Shown one piece after another: positions 1 to 7,368 of a DNA stretch of 40,516 nt. Made by a program: the position numbers and the translations under genes. This DNA comes from Methylobacterium gregans. GTDB lineage: Bacteria; Pseudomonadota; Alphaproteobacteria; Rhizobiales; Beijerinckiaceae. Numbering within the stretch: the stretch's first letter is position 1; each line of letters starts with the position of its first letter. The stretch covers positions 1 through 40,516 of the forward strand of contig NZ_BPQM01000021.1 of assembly GCF_022179245.1 (NCBI RefSeq), given 5' to 3'. Under the pieces are notes generated by a model, which was not told the DNA's origin, made no database searches, and was given only the letters and a program-made list of their open reading frames with translations.

Positions 1-74
1 GAAAACCCTACTCCGCCGAGGAACTCGCCCAGATCTTCCGGTCGCTGGCCGTGCGCCGGCTCCCCGCTGGCTGA
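1..74 (+). CDS. 3' end of a gene entering from the left (partial)
   Basis: An open frame runs from the window edge to a TGA at 72-74 and reads KPYSAEELAQIFRSLAVRRL followed by PAG. The composition (AEELAQIFRSL, a plausible amphipathic helix) and codon use fit a real C-terminus, but only about 23 residues are visible, so no family can be named. The next gene lies on the opposite strand and ends 7 bases away, so the two would converge. It could also be a chance open frame. Confidence 0.4.
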   Translation, partial: KPYSAEELAQIFRSLAVRRLPAG

Positions 75-81
75 GGCCGCT

Positions 82-294
82 TCACTCCGGTGCTACGAGC
101 GCCGCGTCGAAGGCCGTGCGGCCGGCCTCCGTGATCTCGTACTCCTCGTGCCGCCGGGCCGGGAGCGCGCGCCCGGTGCGCCGGATCAGACCGCGCTTCT
201 CCAGGTAATGGTTGATGCTCTGCGGGGCGTAGTAGCGCGGGGCAGCGTAGAGGAGCCGCAGGCGATAGAGATAAACCGGCTTGAGCTTGCCCAT
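82..294 (-). CDS. small winged-helix-like hypothetical protein
   Basis: A 70-residue protein if translation starts at the ATG at 294 (MGKLKPVYLYRLRLLY). The frame stays open further upstream to 480, but that extension crosses an AT-rich stretch and has low-quality composition. The second half, with HYLEKRGLIRRTGR followed by a YEITEAGR motif, resembles the recognition helix and wing of MarR/PadR-type winged-helix DNA-binding proteins. The Tyr-rich N-terminus (YLYRLRLLYAAPRYYAPQ) is unusual. No effector domain is present. The gene stands alone next to DNA of atypical composition, so it may belong to an integrated element. The regulator role is inferred from a short motif only. Confidence 0.5.
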   Translation of the reverse strand: MGKLKPVYLYRLRLLYAAPRYYAPQSINHYLEKRGLIRRTGRALPARRHEEYEITEAGRTAFDAALVAPE

Positions 295-385
295 AGTCGG
301 GGCATAGCGGAAGCTGCCGAGCTCGTCAGCCGAATCTATGTGTAGGGGCGGGATTTTCTGGGAAAATCTACTGTAATAAGAGTAA

Positions 386-880
386 TTATAAACTCGAATT
401 CTGCCGTGAACGTTCCAGTCGCGTCCCGTACGGATCGGCCTGCCCTGGCGCCTCAGCGCACTCCGCGGGCGGACTGTCAAGCTCTAAACCTCGAACATGC
501 GCGCGATCGCGGGCTGTCCCGTTGCGAGGCGCCTTATCCAGGTCGGACAAGCCTGAGGACTCCTCGGTGGTCCGGAACTGCCCGCAGGGCATCGCCATCT
601 GCTCTGCCTCATCGTCGGTGAGGAGAATGACCGCCCGGTCCTGAGCGATCACCTCGGGCCGCTGCAGGGCGGCGTCGCCCGGGGGGCTGGTCGCGAAGGT
701 CGCCCGCCGGAGACTGCCGGCTCCCCGCGCCGCGCCCGTATGGCTGCGGTGAAGTGCGCGTTTCGGTGGGACAAAGCTGCGGCATGAGCCTTCTTCGCCG
801 GATGGTCGTCTTCGGTGCCGAGGATGACCTTCCAAGCCGAGGCGCCCCGCCAGAGTTCGGGCATGACGGGGCTGAAGACA
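386..880 (-). pseudogene. possible decayed coding remnant
   Basis: No intact gene convinces in 295-993. On the minus strand two adjacent frames contain protein-like stretches: ELWRGASAWKVILGTEDDHP (upstream, near 840) and then EVIAQDRAVILLTDDEAEQM (downstream, near 620). Together they look like one reading frame broken by a frameshift. No family is recognised. A short AT-rich patch at 355-400 separates this region from the winged-helix gene. This could equally be noncoding DNA with fortuitous open frames. Confidence 0.2.
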
Positions 881-993
881 TGGAGACCACGCAGGGATAG
901 GCGAAGCACCGTTCCTACGTTCGTCGCACGAGCAGTCGGGGGAGATGGCGATGAGTTCGGAAGCTTGCGCCGCTCCAGACCCAAAAGGGTGGA

Positions 994-1069
994 TGGCGCT
1001 CCCAAGGGGAATCGAACCCCTGTTTTCGCCGTGAGAGGGCGACGTCCTAGACCGCTAGACGATGGGAGC
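994..1069 (-). tRNA. tRNA-Glu (anticodon CTC)
   Basis: The minus strand folds as a full cloverleaf of 76 nt. The acceptor stem GCTCCCA pairs with TGGGAGC, with discriminator G and an encoded CCA at 994-996. The D arm contains AGCGGTCT, the anticodon stem is TCGCC/GGCGA with loop CTCTCAC (anticodon CTC, reading GAG), and the T arm has loop TTCGATT. The CTC anticodon identifies the glutamate acceptor that supplements the TTC species. Its 3' end faces the atypical 1-993 region, the usual side for tRNA-targeted integration. Confidence 0.96.
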
Positions 1070-1160
1070 TTTCCGCGGCGGCGTGGCGATCCTATAGCGA
1101 CGCCTGAACGGGGGAGCAACCCCTTCGCGACGCTTTTTCGGGGCGGGTGGGAGATTCGGT

Positions 1161-2162
1161 GTGTCGGGTGAATCGGTGGGGAATGCGGGCGGGACGGAGC
1201 GGCAGGGCGTGGTCGCCGCGGAGGCGCCGGTGCGGCTGGACCGGGCGCTGGCGCTGCTGTTCCCCGACCTCTCGCGCTCGCGCCTCCAGGATCTGGTGCG
1301 GGCCGGCCACGTGCGGCGGGACGGTGCAGCCGTTCGCGACCCGTCCCTCAAGGTGGCGGACGGCGCGAGCCTCGCCGTCACCGTGCCGGAGGCCGCGCCC
1401 GCTGAGCCGCTGCCCGAAGCGCTCGGCCTCGTCGTTCCCTACGAGGACGACGACCTCGTCGTCGTCGACAAGCCGGCCGGGCTCGTCGTGCACCCCGCGC
1501 CCGGCAACGAGACCGGCACCCTCGTCAATGCCCTGCTCGACCATTGCGGCGACACTCTCTCGGGCATCGGCGGGGTACGCCGGCCCGGCATCGTCCACCG
1601 CCTCGACAAGGATACCAGCGGCCTGATGGTGGTCGCCAAGAACGACGCCGCCCATCGGGGGCTCGCGGCGCAGTTCGCCGATCACGGCCGCAGCGGGCCG
1701 CTGGAGCGGGCCTACCTTGCGCTGGCCTGGGGCGTGCCGGAGCCCGCGCGCGGCACCGTCACCGCCGATCTCGCCCGCTCCCGGCACAACCGCGAGAAGA
1801 TCGCGGTGGTGCGGCCCGGCGAGGGCCGCCACGCGGTGACGCACTACGCGGTGGAGGCGCGCCACGGCGCCGAGGTCGCCCGAGTGCAGTGCCGCCTGGA
1901 GACAGGGCGCACCCACCAGATCCGCGTTCACCTCGCCCATATCGGGCATCCGCTGCTCGGCGACGCCGTCTATGGCGGGGCCTTCAAGACCAAGGCGGCC
2001 CGGCTGCCGGAGGCCGCTCAGGCGGCGCTCGCCGCGCTCGGACGGCAGGCGCTGCACGCCGCGCTGCTGGGCTTCGCGCATCCGCGCACGGGCGCGCATC
2101 TGCGCTTCGAGAGCGACCCACCTCCGGATCTTGCCCGGCTGATCGCGGCGCTCGGGATGTAA
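1161..2162 (+). CDS. rluD: RluA-family 23S rRNA pseudouridine synthase (RluD-like)
   Basis: A 333-residue enzyme that isomerises uridines to pseudouridine in rRNA; RluD acts on helix 69 of 23S rRNA. An S4-type RNA-binding domain covers about residues 20-75 (VRLDRALALLFP, SRSRLQDLVRAGHV). The catalytic domain carries the VVDKPAGLVVHP motif near 102 and HRLDKDTSGLMVVAK near 146, whose aspartate (about 149) is the catalytic residue of the family. GRTHQIRVHLAHIGHPLLGD follows near 250. The start is GTG at 1161 with GGGAG seven bases upstream. RluD sitting directly before rpoH on the same strand is a common alphaproteobacterial arrangement. RluC or RluA specificity cannot be excluded from motifs alone. 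Confidence 0.88.
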   Translation: MSGESVGNAGGTERQGVVAAEAPVRLDRALALLFPDLSRSRLQDLVRAGHVRRDGAAVRDPSLKVADGASLAVTVPEAAPAEPLPEALGLVVPYEDDDLVVVDKPAGLVVHPAPGNETGTLVNALLDHCGDTLSGIGGVRRPGIVHRLDKDTSGLMVVAKNDAAHRGLAAQFADHGRSGPLERAYLALAWGVPEPARGTVTADLARSRHNREKIAVVRPGEGRHAVTHYAVEARHGAEVARVQCRLETGRTHQIRVHLAHIGHPLLGDAVYGGAFKTKAARLPEAAQAALAALGRQALHAALLGFAHPRTGAHLRFESDPPPDLARLIAALGM

Positions 2163-2385
2163 CCGCCGCGCAGCTTCGGCGAAGAGATGAAGGCGGGCCT
2201 GGTGGCTCGTCCGCAACGGTCAAGCACGATCGGCGCACAGGTGCGAAAGGGCACGGAGACCCGCGACCAATCGTGCCAATGTCAACCAACTGTCAACCGA
2301 CCGGGCCCTCGCGCGTTGATCACGACATTCGGGTCGCGGACCCGCTACCGGCCCGGCGACTGACCCAGTAGAGATGGTGAGTCGT

Positions 2386-2409
2386 ACGGCCGGCTCAAGG
2401 AGCGGCCGT
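2386..2409 (+). promoter_or_regulatory. hairpin in the rpoH leader around a decoy Shine-Dalgarno
   Basis: ACGGCCG (2386-2392) pairs perfectly with CGGCCGT (2403-2409) around a 10-nt loop that contains CTCAAGGAG. The same nine bases, CTCAAGGAG, recur at 2441-2449 as the working ribosome site of rpoH. The duplication and hairpin are visible. A role in heat control of rpoH translation is speculation. The rest of 2163-2450 has no gene and presumably carries the rpoH promoter, which I could not place with confidence. Confidence 0.3.
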
Positions 2410-2456
2410 CCGCAACATGTGTCCGCCCGAGAGGGGGACTCTCAAGGAGAATGCCC

Positions 2457-3356
2457 ATGGCCGGCGCTTTGCCCGTGCTCGCCAACGAAGGTGGCCTGTC
2501 GCGCTACCTCGATGAGATCCGCAAGTTCCCGATGCTGGAGCCGTCGGAGGAGTTCACCCTCGCCAAGAACTGGCGCGACCAGGGGGACCGCGAGGCCGCG
2601 CACCGCCTCGTGACGTCGCACCTGCGGCTCGTCGCCAAGATCGCGATGGGCTACCGCGGCTACGGCCTGCCGATCGGCGAGGTGGTGTCTGAGGGCAATG
2701 TCGGCCTGATGCAGGCGGTCAAGCGCTTCGACCCGGACAAGGGGTTCCGCCTGGCCACCTATGCGATGTGGTGGATCAAGGCCGCGATCCAGGAATACAT
2801 CCTGCGCTCGTGGTCACTCGTGAAGATGGGCACCACGGCCAATCAGAAGAAGCTGTTCTTCAACCTGCGCAAGGCCAAGGGCCGGATCTCGGCGCTCGAC
2901 GAGGGCGACCTCAAGCCCGATCAGGTCAAGCAGATCGCGACCCGCCTCGGTGTCCCCGAGCAGGACGTGGTCGATATGAACCGGCGCCTGTCCGGCGACA
3001 CCTCGCTCAACGCACCCCTGCGCGAGGAGGGCGAGGGCGAGTGGCAGGACTGGCTCGTCGACAACAGCCCGAGCCAGGAGACCGTGCTGGTGCGCGAGCA
3101 GGAGGGGCAGAACCGCCTCTCGGCATTGCGCGACGCGCTCGGCGTCCTCAACCCGCGCGAGCGCCGCATCTTCGAGGCGCGCCGTCTCGCTGACGACCCG
3201 ATCACGCTCGAGGATCTGTCGGGCGAGTTCGGCGTCTCCCGCGAGCGCGTGCGCCAGATCGAAGTGCGGGCCTTCGAGAAGGTTCAGGAGGCGGTCAAGC
3301 GCAACCTCGCGACCCGCGAAGCCTCGCCGACGCGCGAGGCGCGTGCCGACGCCTGA
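2457..3356 (+). CDS. rpoH: heat-shock sigma factor RpoH (sigma-32)
   Basis: A 299-residue alternative sigma factor that directs RNA polymerase to heat-shock promoters. Region 1.2 begins GGLSRYLDEIRKFPML, and region 2 is seen in SHLRLVAKIAMGYRGYGLPI and FRLATYAMWWIKAAIQEYIL. The RpoH box NQKKLFFNLR, diagnostic for this sigma class, lies near residue 130. Region 4.2 (VSRERVRQIEVRAFEKVQ) contains the -35 recognition helix. I prefer the ATG at 2457 (MAGALPV) over that at 2451, because AAGGAG at 2444-2449 is seven bases from 2457 and only one from 2451. A 9-bp hairpin at the stop codon probably ends or stabilises the message. Many alphaproteobacteria have two RpoH paralogues, and the window cannot tell which this is. 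Confidence 0.96.
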   Translation: MAGALPVLANEGGLSRYLDEIRKFPMLEPSEEFTLAKNWRDQGDREAAHRLVTSHLRLVAKIAMGYRGYGLPIGEVVSEGNVGLMQAVKRFDPDKGFRLATYAMWWIKAAIQEYILRSWSLVKMGTTANQKKLFFNLRKAKGRISALDEGDLKPDQVKQIATRLGVPEQDVVDMNRRLSGDTSLNAPLREEGEGEWQDWLVDNSPSQETVLVREQEGQNRLSALRDALGVLNPRERRIFEARRLADDPITLEDLSGEFGVSRERVRQIEVRAFEKVQEAVKRNLATREASPTREARADA

Positions 3357-3365
3357 TCGGCACGC
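3341..3365 (+). terminator. hairpin across the rpoH stop codon
   Basis: GCGTGCCGA (3341-3349) pairs perfectly with TCGGCACGC (3357-3365) around a 7-nt loop that includes the TGA. No T-run follows, so it is not a canonical intrinsic terminator; it may pause polymerase or protect the 3' end. Confidence 0.35.
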
Positions 3366-3484
3366 GCGGCCTCGCCTCGCGCCGTTCTCGGCGTCGGCTC
3401 GGCCGTTCCAGCGATTCCGCGCAGCCGGAACAGCCGGGGCGGTGCCCTCGTTGGCCTCACGTCATCGGAACCGAGGAGGCCGCC

Positions 3485-3694
3485 TTGCGCGCTGCATCAT
3501 TACTCATCACCAGTGCATTCGTACTGGGTACCGGCTTCGGCGCTGCCGCTCAGAATGCCGATCCTCGGAGCAACGAACAGGTTTGCCGAGCCCGGGCGGA
3601 GGCGTTGAACATGACGCCCGATCTGCTCGCGACCTACATGCGAGAGTGCCTGGCCGGCCAGCGTCTGGTTCAGAGCGAACGCCCAGCCAAATAG
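3485..3694 (+). CDS. small secreted protein, PsiF-like repeat
   Basis: A 69-residue protein starting with TTG at 3485, supported by GAGGAGG (3473-3479) five bases upstream. Residues 1-22 form a signal peptide (LLITSAFVLGTGFGAAAQ, probable cleavage after AAA or AAAQ). The mature part, VCRARAEALNMTPDLLATYM then RECLAGQ, has two cysteines about 26 residues apart. That spacing resembles one copy of the PsiF repeat (C...A....M..CL) found in small periplasmic proteins, where the function is unknown. It stands alone after rpoH. Family assignment is tentative; secretion is well supported by the sequence. Confidence 0.7.
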   Translation: MRAASLLITSAFVLGTGFGAAAQNADPRSNEQVCRARAEALNMTPDLLATYMRECLAGQRLVQSERPAK

Positions 3695-3784
3695 GCGTCA
3701 GCCTGTGGCGCAATCGTGTGACGAAGGCGACGTCCTCTCATGGAGGCGCGCATCTCCGAACCAGGACCGTCACGAATCTGGCAT

Positions 3785-3874
3785 ACTGGATGCTTAGTGC
3801 ATCCCTGCCAATCACGGCATTCCTTCCGAGAGACCTACTTGGCCCGCCCGGCTCGGCCGCGGCGGGCCTTTTCT
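3785..3874 (+). ncRNA. candidate trans-acting small RNA with three hairpins
   Basis: Three consecutive hairpins lie in a gap between convergent genes. They are GGATGC/GCATCC with a TTAGT loop (3788-3804), TGCC/GGCA with a 6-nt loop (3806-3819), and a strong terminator GGCCCGCC/GGCGGGCC (3841-3868) followed by TTTTCTT. Between hairpins two and three is a single-stranded stretch containing TTCCTTCC, an anti-Shine-Dalgarno-like seed. This layout (short hairpins, a C/U-rich exposed seed, intrinsic terminator, about 90 nt) matches several alphaproteobacterial small RNAs such as the mmgR/alpha-r families, but I cannot confirm homology. I found no clear promoter. The element could instead be only the terminator of the upstream small gene. 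Confidence 0.45.
3841..3874 (+). terminator. intrinsic terminator
   Basis: An 8-bp perfect stem, GGCCCGCC (3841-3848) with GGCGGGCC (3861-3868), with a possible inner GGC/GCC pairing, is followed by TTTTCTT. It reads on the plus strand and would end the candidate small RNA or the transcript of the 69-residue secreted protein. Confidence 0.8.
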
Positions 3875-3879
3875 TGGCT

Positions 3880-4083
3880 CTAGGCGATCCGGGCGTAGAA
3901 TCTTTCCTTGAGCCGACATCGGGCCCGGACAACCGTTCGATGCGCGGCGCTCGCCCACAGAAGGGCCAAGGCGGCCGCGACGGCACCGATGCAGAGCAGC
4001 AGGATCAGCGCCACGCCGAAAGCCACGACTGGCGCTGCCCACGCGAACTTCAGATATGAGCGCCGCATGAGAGCAACCCACAT
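3880..4083 (-). CDS. small single-helix membrane protein
   Basis: A 67-residue protein from the ATG at 4083, or 62 residues from the ATG at 4068 (MRRSYLKFAW). It has a short basic N-terminus, one long hydrophobic segment (VVAFGVALILLLCIGAVAAA and on to LLWASA, about 30 residues), and a strongly basic tail (RTVVRARCRLKERFYARIA). Such a pattern fits an inner-membrane protein with both ends charged. No family is recognised, and neither start has a good ribosome site, so the call rests on the membrane pattern. It converges on the candidate small RNA. The 220 bases between it and denD (4084-4306) show no convincing gene. Confidence 0.45.
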   Translation of the reverse strand: MWVALMRRSYLKFAWAAPVVAFGVALILLLCIGAVAAALALLWASAAHRTVVRARCRLKERFYARIA

Positions 4084-4306
4084 TCAGGCATCCGCCGCGC
4101 TCTGGCGGCGATGCGATGGTTTGCTGAACGGCGACATCTGCGCAACGCGAAACTGGAGCGCTGCGTGCTCTTGAGAGAAGTCAGGGTGTACGGATCGTCA
4201 ACCCGGGAGCGATGCAGGTGGGCGGAGGTGCCGCGCGGATCAGCGCGCCTCCCAACGCCGGCAAGCGCCTCGCGGGTTGCCGGCATCGGGGGGGGCGCCC
4301 CGGCCC

Positions 4307-5284
4307 TTAGGAGCGCTGAGACTCTGCGATGTGCCGCGCGAGGATTGCGTCGAAGGAGGCGTCCGCCACGAAGCCGAGGGCGTTGGCGGCGCGGGTATCG
4401 AAGGCCTCCGGCCAAGTCTCGATGATCCGCATGATCACCGGATTCGGCTCGCGTCGGATCAGGGCGACGGCGCTCTCGCCTGCGGCACGCCGCAGGGCCT
4501 CGATCTCCTCCGCCACGGTCACCGAGATGCCGGGCATGGTCAGCGTGCGGCGCGTTCCGAGATCCGAGAGATCGAGCCCGGCCGCGTGCAGCAGGAAGCC
4601 GGTCGCGGCGCCCGGGCTGGCGAACCAGTGGCGCACGGTATCGGGCACCGGCAGCACGGCCGGCAGCCCGGCGAGCGGTTCCCGCAGAATGCCGGAGAAG
4701 AAGCCCGAGGCCGCCTTGTTGGGCTTGCCCGGCCGCACGCAGATGGTGGGCAGGCGCAGGCCGATCCCGTCGAGGAAGCCGCGGCGGCTGTAATCGGCGA
4801 GCAGCAACTCGCCCATCGCCTTCTGGACGCCGTAGGAGGAGGCGGGCGCCGGGATGAAGTCGTCGCCGATGACCGGGGGCAGCGGCTGGCCGAACACCGC
4901 GAGCGAGGAGGTGAACACCACCCGCGGCCGGTAGCCCTCGCTCTCGCTCAGGGTGCGGATCGCCTCGAAGAGCAGCCGGGTGCCGTCGAGGTTGACCCGG
5001 TAGCCGAGATCCATGTCGGCCTCCGCCTCGCCGGAGACCACCGCCGCGAGGTGGAAGACGATGCCCGGCCGCTCGGTCAGCGCTGCCGCGGCGGCGCCCG
5101 GCCGCGAGAGGTCGGCGGCCTCGACCCGGACCGCGCCGTCGAAGCCGCGGGGCCGTTCCGGCGGCACGACGTCGACCAGCGTCAGGCCGGTCAGCGGGTC
5201 GTTGCCGACACGGCCCGCCGCGACGAGCTCCGCCGTGAGGCGACGGCCGATCATGCCGGCGGCGCCGAGAATCAGGACGTGCAT
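4307..5284 (-). CDS. denD: D-erythronate dehydrogenase DenD
   Basis: A 325-residue extended short-chain dehydrogenase that oxidises D-erythronate to 2-oxo-tetronate with NAD+. The Rossmann motif GAAGMIG is at residues 7-13, and catalytic Tyr151 and Lys155 are in SSYGVQKAMGE, preceded by the Ser in VVFTSSLAVFG. The length and the absence of C-terminal extensions match the DenD family. It is the last gene of the minus-strand operon, 13 bases after otnK, and its neighbours supply every later step of tetronate catabolism, which separates it from ordinary sugar-nucleotide epimerases. The known pathway (DenD, LtnD, OtnI, OtnK, OtnC) comes from the literature on four-carbon acid sugar catabolism. 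Substrate stereochemistry is inferred. Confidence 0.85.
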   Translation of the reverse strand: MHVLILGAAGMIGRRLTAELVAAGRVGNDPLTGLTLVDVVPPERPRGFDGAVRVEAADLSRPGAAAAALTERPGIVFHLAAVVSGEAEADMDLGYRVNLDGTRLLFEAIRTLSESEGYRPRVVFTSSLAVFGQPLPPVIGDDFIPAPASSYGVQKAMGELLLADYSRRGFLDGIGLRLPTICVRPGKPNKAASGFFSGILREPLAGLPAVLPVPDTVRHWFASPGAATGFLLHAAGLDLSDLGTRRTLTMPGISVTVAEEIEALRRAAGESAVALIRREPNPVIMRIIETWPEAFDTRAANALGFVADASFDAILARHIAESQRS

Positions 5285-5297
5285 GGGAAACCTCCGC

Positions 5298-6563
5298 TCA
5301 ACGCATCAGGTCGAGGGCGCGCGCGAAGAAGTCGCGACCGCCGAAATTGCCGGATTTGAGGGCGAGCAGCATCGGCACGCCCGAGGCCGTGCGCAGCACC
5401 GGTACGCCGGCCGCGATCTCCGGCCCGACCCGGAAGGCCTTGAGGCCGAGATGGTCGACCACGGCGCCGGAGGTCTCGCCGCCCGCCACCACGAGGCGGC
5501 GCACGCCGCGCTCCACGAGGGCGGCGGCGAGCCGCGCCAGCGCGACCTCGATGGCGTGGCCGGCCGCCGCGACGCCGTGACGGGCCTGGAGCGCGCGGAC
5601 CGCCTCGGGGTCCGCGCTGCTGGCGATCAGGATCGGGCCCTGCCCGACGCGCGCGCCCGCCCAGGCGACGGCCTCGCCGACGCCGTCCGCCCCGCCGATC
5701 AGGCGCTCGGGATCGAGGCGCAGCACCGGCATCCGGCTTTCCGCCGCCGCGATCTGCTCCAGCGTCGCCCGCGAGCAGCTGCCCGCGAGGCAGGCCGAGA
5801 GCCCGCCGACCGGCTCCGCCAGCACGTCGGCGGCCGGATCGGCCTCGCCCGGGGCGGCGAGCGCCCGCGCGAGGCCGAGGCCGAGGCCGGAGGCGCCGCA
5901 CGAGACCCGGTGCGCGAGCGCGGCGCGTCCGAGGATTTCCAGGTCGGCGTCGAGGATCGCGTCGGCCACCGCCGCGCCGACACCCTCCGCCGCCAGCGCG
6001 TCGAGGCGGGCCCGCACGGCGTCGGCCCCCCGCGCCACGGTCGCCACGTCGACGAGTCCGACCGGCGCCGCGCTCTGGCGGGCGAGGACCCGCACGAGGT
6101 TCGAGTCCCGCATCGGGTTGAGCGGATGGTCCTTCAGCGGGCTCTCGTGGAGCGGCGCGGCACCCACGAAGAGATGGCCCTGGTAGACGCTGCGCCCGGT
6201 CTCCGGAAAGGCCGGAGTGACGACGGCGATGGCCTCGCCCGCATCCGTGCGCAGGGCGTCGAGGACGGGGCCGATATTGCCCTGGTCCGTCGAGTCGAAG
6301 GTCGAGCAGATCTTGAACATCACGTGGGGGGCGCCGCGCCCGCGCAGCCACGCATCCGCCGCCCGCGACAGGGCGACCGCGCGCTCCGGCTCGATCGAGC
6401 GGCTCTTCAGGGCGACTACGACCGCCTCGACGTCGCCGAGCGCGAGGTCGTCGTCCGGGATGCCGATGGTCTGGGCGGTGCGAAGCCCCGCCTTGGTCAG
6501 GGTGTTGGCGAGGTCGGAGGCGCCCGTGTAGTCGTCCGCCACGCAGCCGAGGGCGAGGGTCAT
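5298..6563 (-). CDS. otnK: 3-oxo-tetronate kinase OtnK (DUF1537 family)
   Basis: A 421-residue ATP-dependent four-carbon acid sugar kinase that makes 3-oxo-tetronate 4-phosphate. The N-terminal substrate-binding domain opens with LGCVADDYTGASDLANTL, the hallmark DDxTGA.D motif, and contains KICSTFDSTDQGNIGP. The C-terminal nucleotide-binding domain has RRLVVAGGETSGAVVDHL, the GGETSG signature. Both DUF1537 halves are complete. The stop codon of otnI, the next gene upstream in the transcript, overlaps this ATG (6560-6563), so the two are likely to be translationally coupled. Context with otnI, otnC, ltnD and denD supports the tetronate substrate over other DUF1537 substrates such as D-threonate. 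Confidence 0.9.
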   Translation of the reverse strand: MTLALGCVADDYTGASDLANTLTKAGLRTAQTIGIPDDDLALGDVEAVVVALKSRSIEPERAVALSRAADAWLRGRGAPHVMFKICSTFDSTDQGNIGPVLDALRTDAGEAIAVVTPAFPETGRSVYQGHLFVGAAPLHESPLKDHPLNPMRDSNLVRVLARQSAAPVGLVDVATVARGADAVRARLDALAAEGVGAAVADAILDADLEILGRAALAHRVSCGASGLGLGLARALAAPGEADPAADVLAEPVGGLSACLAGSCSRATLEQIAAAESRMPVLRLDPERLIGGADGVGEAVAWAGARVGQGPILIASSADPEAVRALQARHGVAAAGHAIEVALARLAAALVERGVRRLVVAGGETSGAVVDHLGLKAFRVGPEIAAGVPVLRTASGVPMLLALKSGNFGGRDFFARALDLMR

Positions 6564-7357
6564 CGGGCGTCTCCCCGGGCGGAGCCCGTGCGATAGGGCG
6601 CGAACCAGCCGAGGCCCTCAACGGTGCCGGCGGCCGGGATGTATTCGCATCCGACGAAGCCGGCGTAGCCGAGCCGGTCGAGCTCGGCGAAGAGATAGGC
6701 GTCGTTCATCTCGCCGGTGCCGGGCTCGTGACGGTCGGGCACGCTCGCGGTCTGGACGTGGCCGATCAGCGGCATCAGCGCGCGCAGCCGCATCGTCACG
6801 TCCCCGTGCAGGATCTGGCAGTGGTAGAGGTCGAACTGGAGCTTCAGGTTCGACAATTCCAGCTCGCGGATCAGCGCGGCGGCGGCTCCGAAATCGTCGA
6901 GGAAGTAGCCCGGCATGTTGCGGGCGTTGATCGGCTCCAGCACGAGATCGAGGCCGTGCTCGGAGAGCCGCTCCGCCGTCCAGGTCACGGCGCGGCGGTA
7001 GGCATCCCGCGCCCCCGGATCGGCCGGGTCGGCGAGGCCGGCCATCAGGTGCAGGCGCGCGACGCCCGTGGCCTCGGCGTAGCGGAGCGCCGTCCCGACG
7101 CCGGCCTTCAGCTCGTCGAAGCGCTCGGGGAACACCGCGATCCCGCGCTCCCCCGCCGCAAAGTCGCCGGGCGGCAGATTGAACAGGGCCTGGGCCAGGC
7201 CGTGGCGGGCGAGCCGCTCGGCGATCGCGTCCGGGCTGTGCTCGTAGGGGAACAGAAACTCGACGGCCTCGAAGCCCGCATCCGCGGCCGCCGCGAAGCG
7301 GTCGAGGAAGGGGTGCTCGTTGAACATCATCGTGAGGTTGGCGGCAAAGCGCGGCAT
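6560..7357 (-). CDS. otnI: 2-oxo-tetronate isomerase OtnI (Hyi family)
   Basis: A 265-residue TIM-barrel isomerase of the hydroxypyruvate isomerase / xylose-isomerase-like family that converts 2-oxo-tetronate to 3-oxo-tetronate. I start it at the ATG at 7357 (MPRFAANLTMMFNEHPFLDR), because the frame upstream has non-protein composition and overlaps ltnD. Family motifs are VLEPINARNMPGYFL (metal-binding Glu), LKLQFDLYHCQILHGD (Asp and His ligands) and GYAGFVGCEYIPA (second Glu). The N-terminal M-F-N-E-x-P-F-x-D-R pattern is typical of Hyi and OtnI. It lies 11 bases after ltnD and overlaps otnK by four. Hydroxypyruvate isomerase is the alternative on sequence alone; the operon favours OtnI. Confidence 0.87.
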   Translation of the reverse strand: MPRFAANLTMMFNEHPFLDRFAAAADAGFEAVEFLFPYEHSPDAIAERLARHGLAQALFNLPPGDFAAGERGIAVFPERFDELKAGVGTALRYAEATGVARLHLMAGLADPADPGARDAYRRAVTWTAERLSEHGLDLVLEPINARNMPGYFLDDFGAAAALIRELELSNLKLQFDLYHCQILHGDVTMRLRALMPLIGHVQTASVPDRHEPGTGEMNDAYLFAELDRLGYAGFVGCEYIPAAGTVEGLGWFAPYRTGSARGDAR

Positions 7358-7368
7358 CGGAGCCCTCC

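Noticed and set aside
1544..2371. Overlapping plus-strand frame inside the pseudouridine synthase gene
   Set aside because: It is an out-of-frame reading with Arg/Ala/Pro-rich content and no motifs.
2416..2514. A possible upstream open frame overlapping rpoH after the first CTCAAGGAG
   Set aside because: The distance from the decoy ribosome site to its ATG is 13 bases, and the peptide is Arg-rich, as expected from an out-of-frame reading of rpoH.
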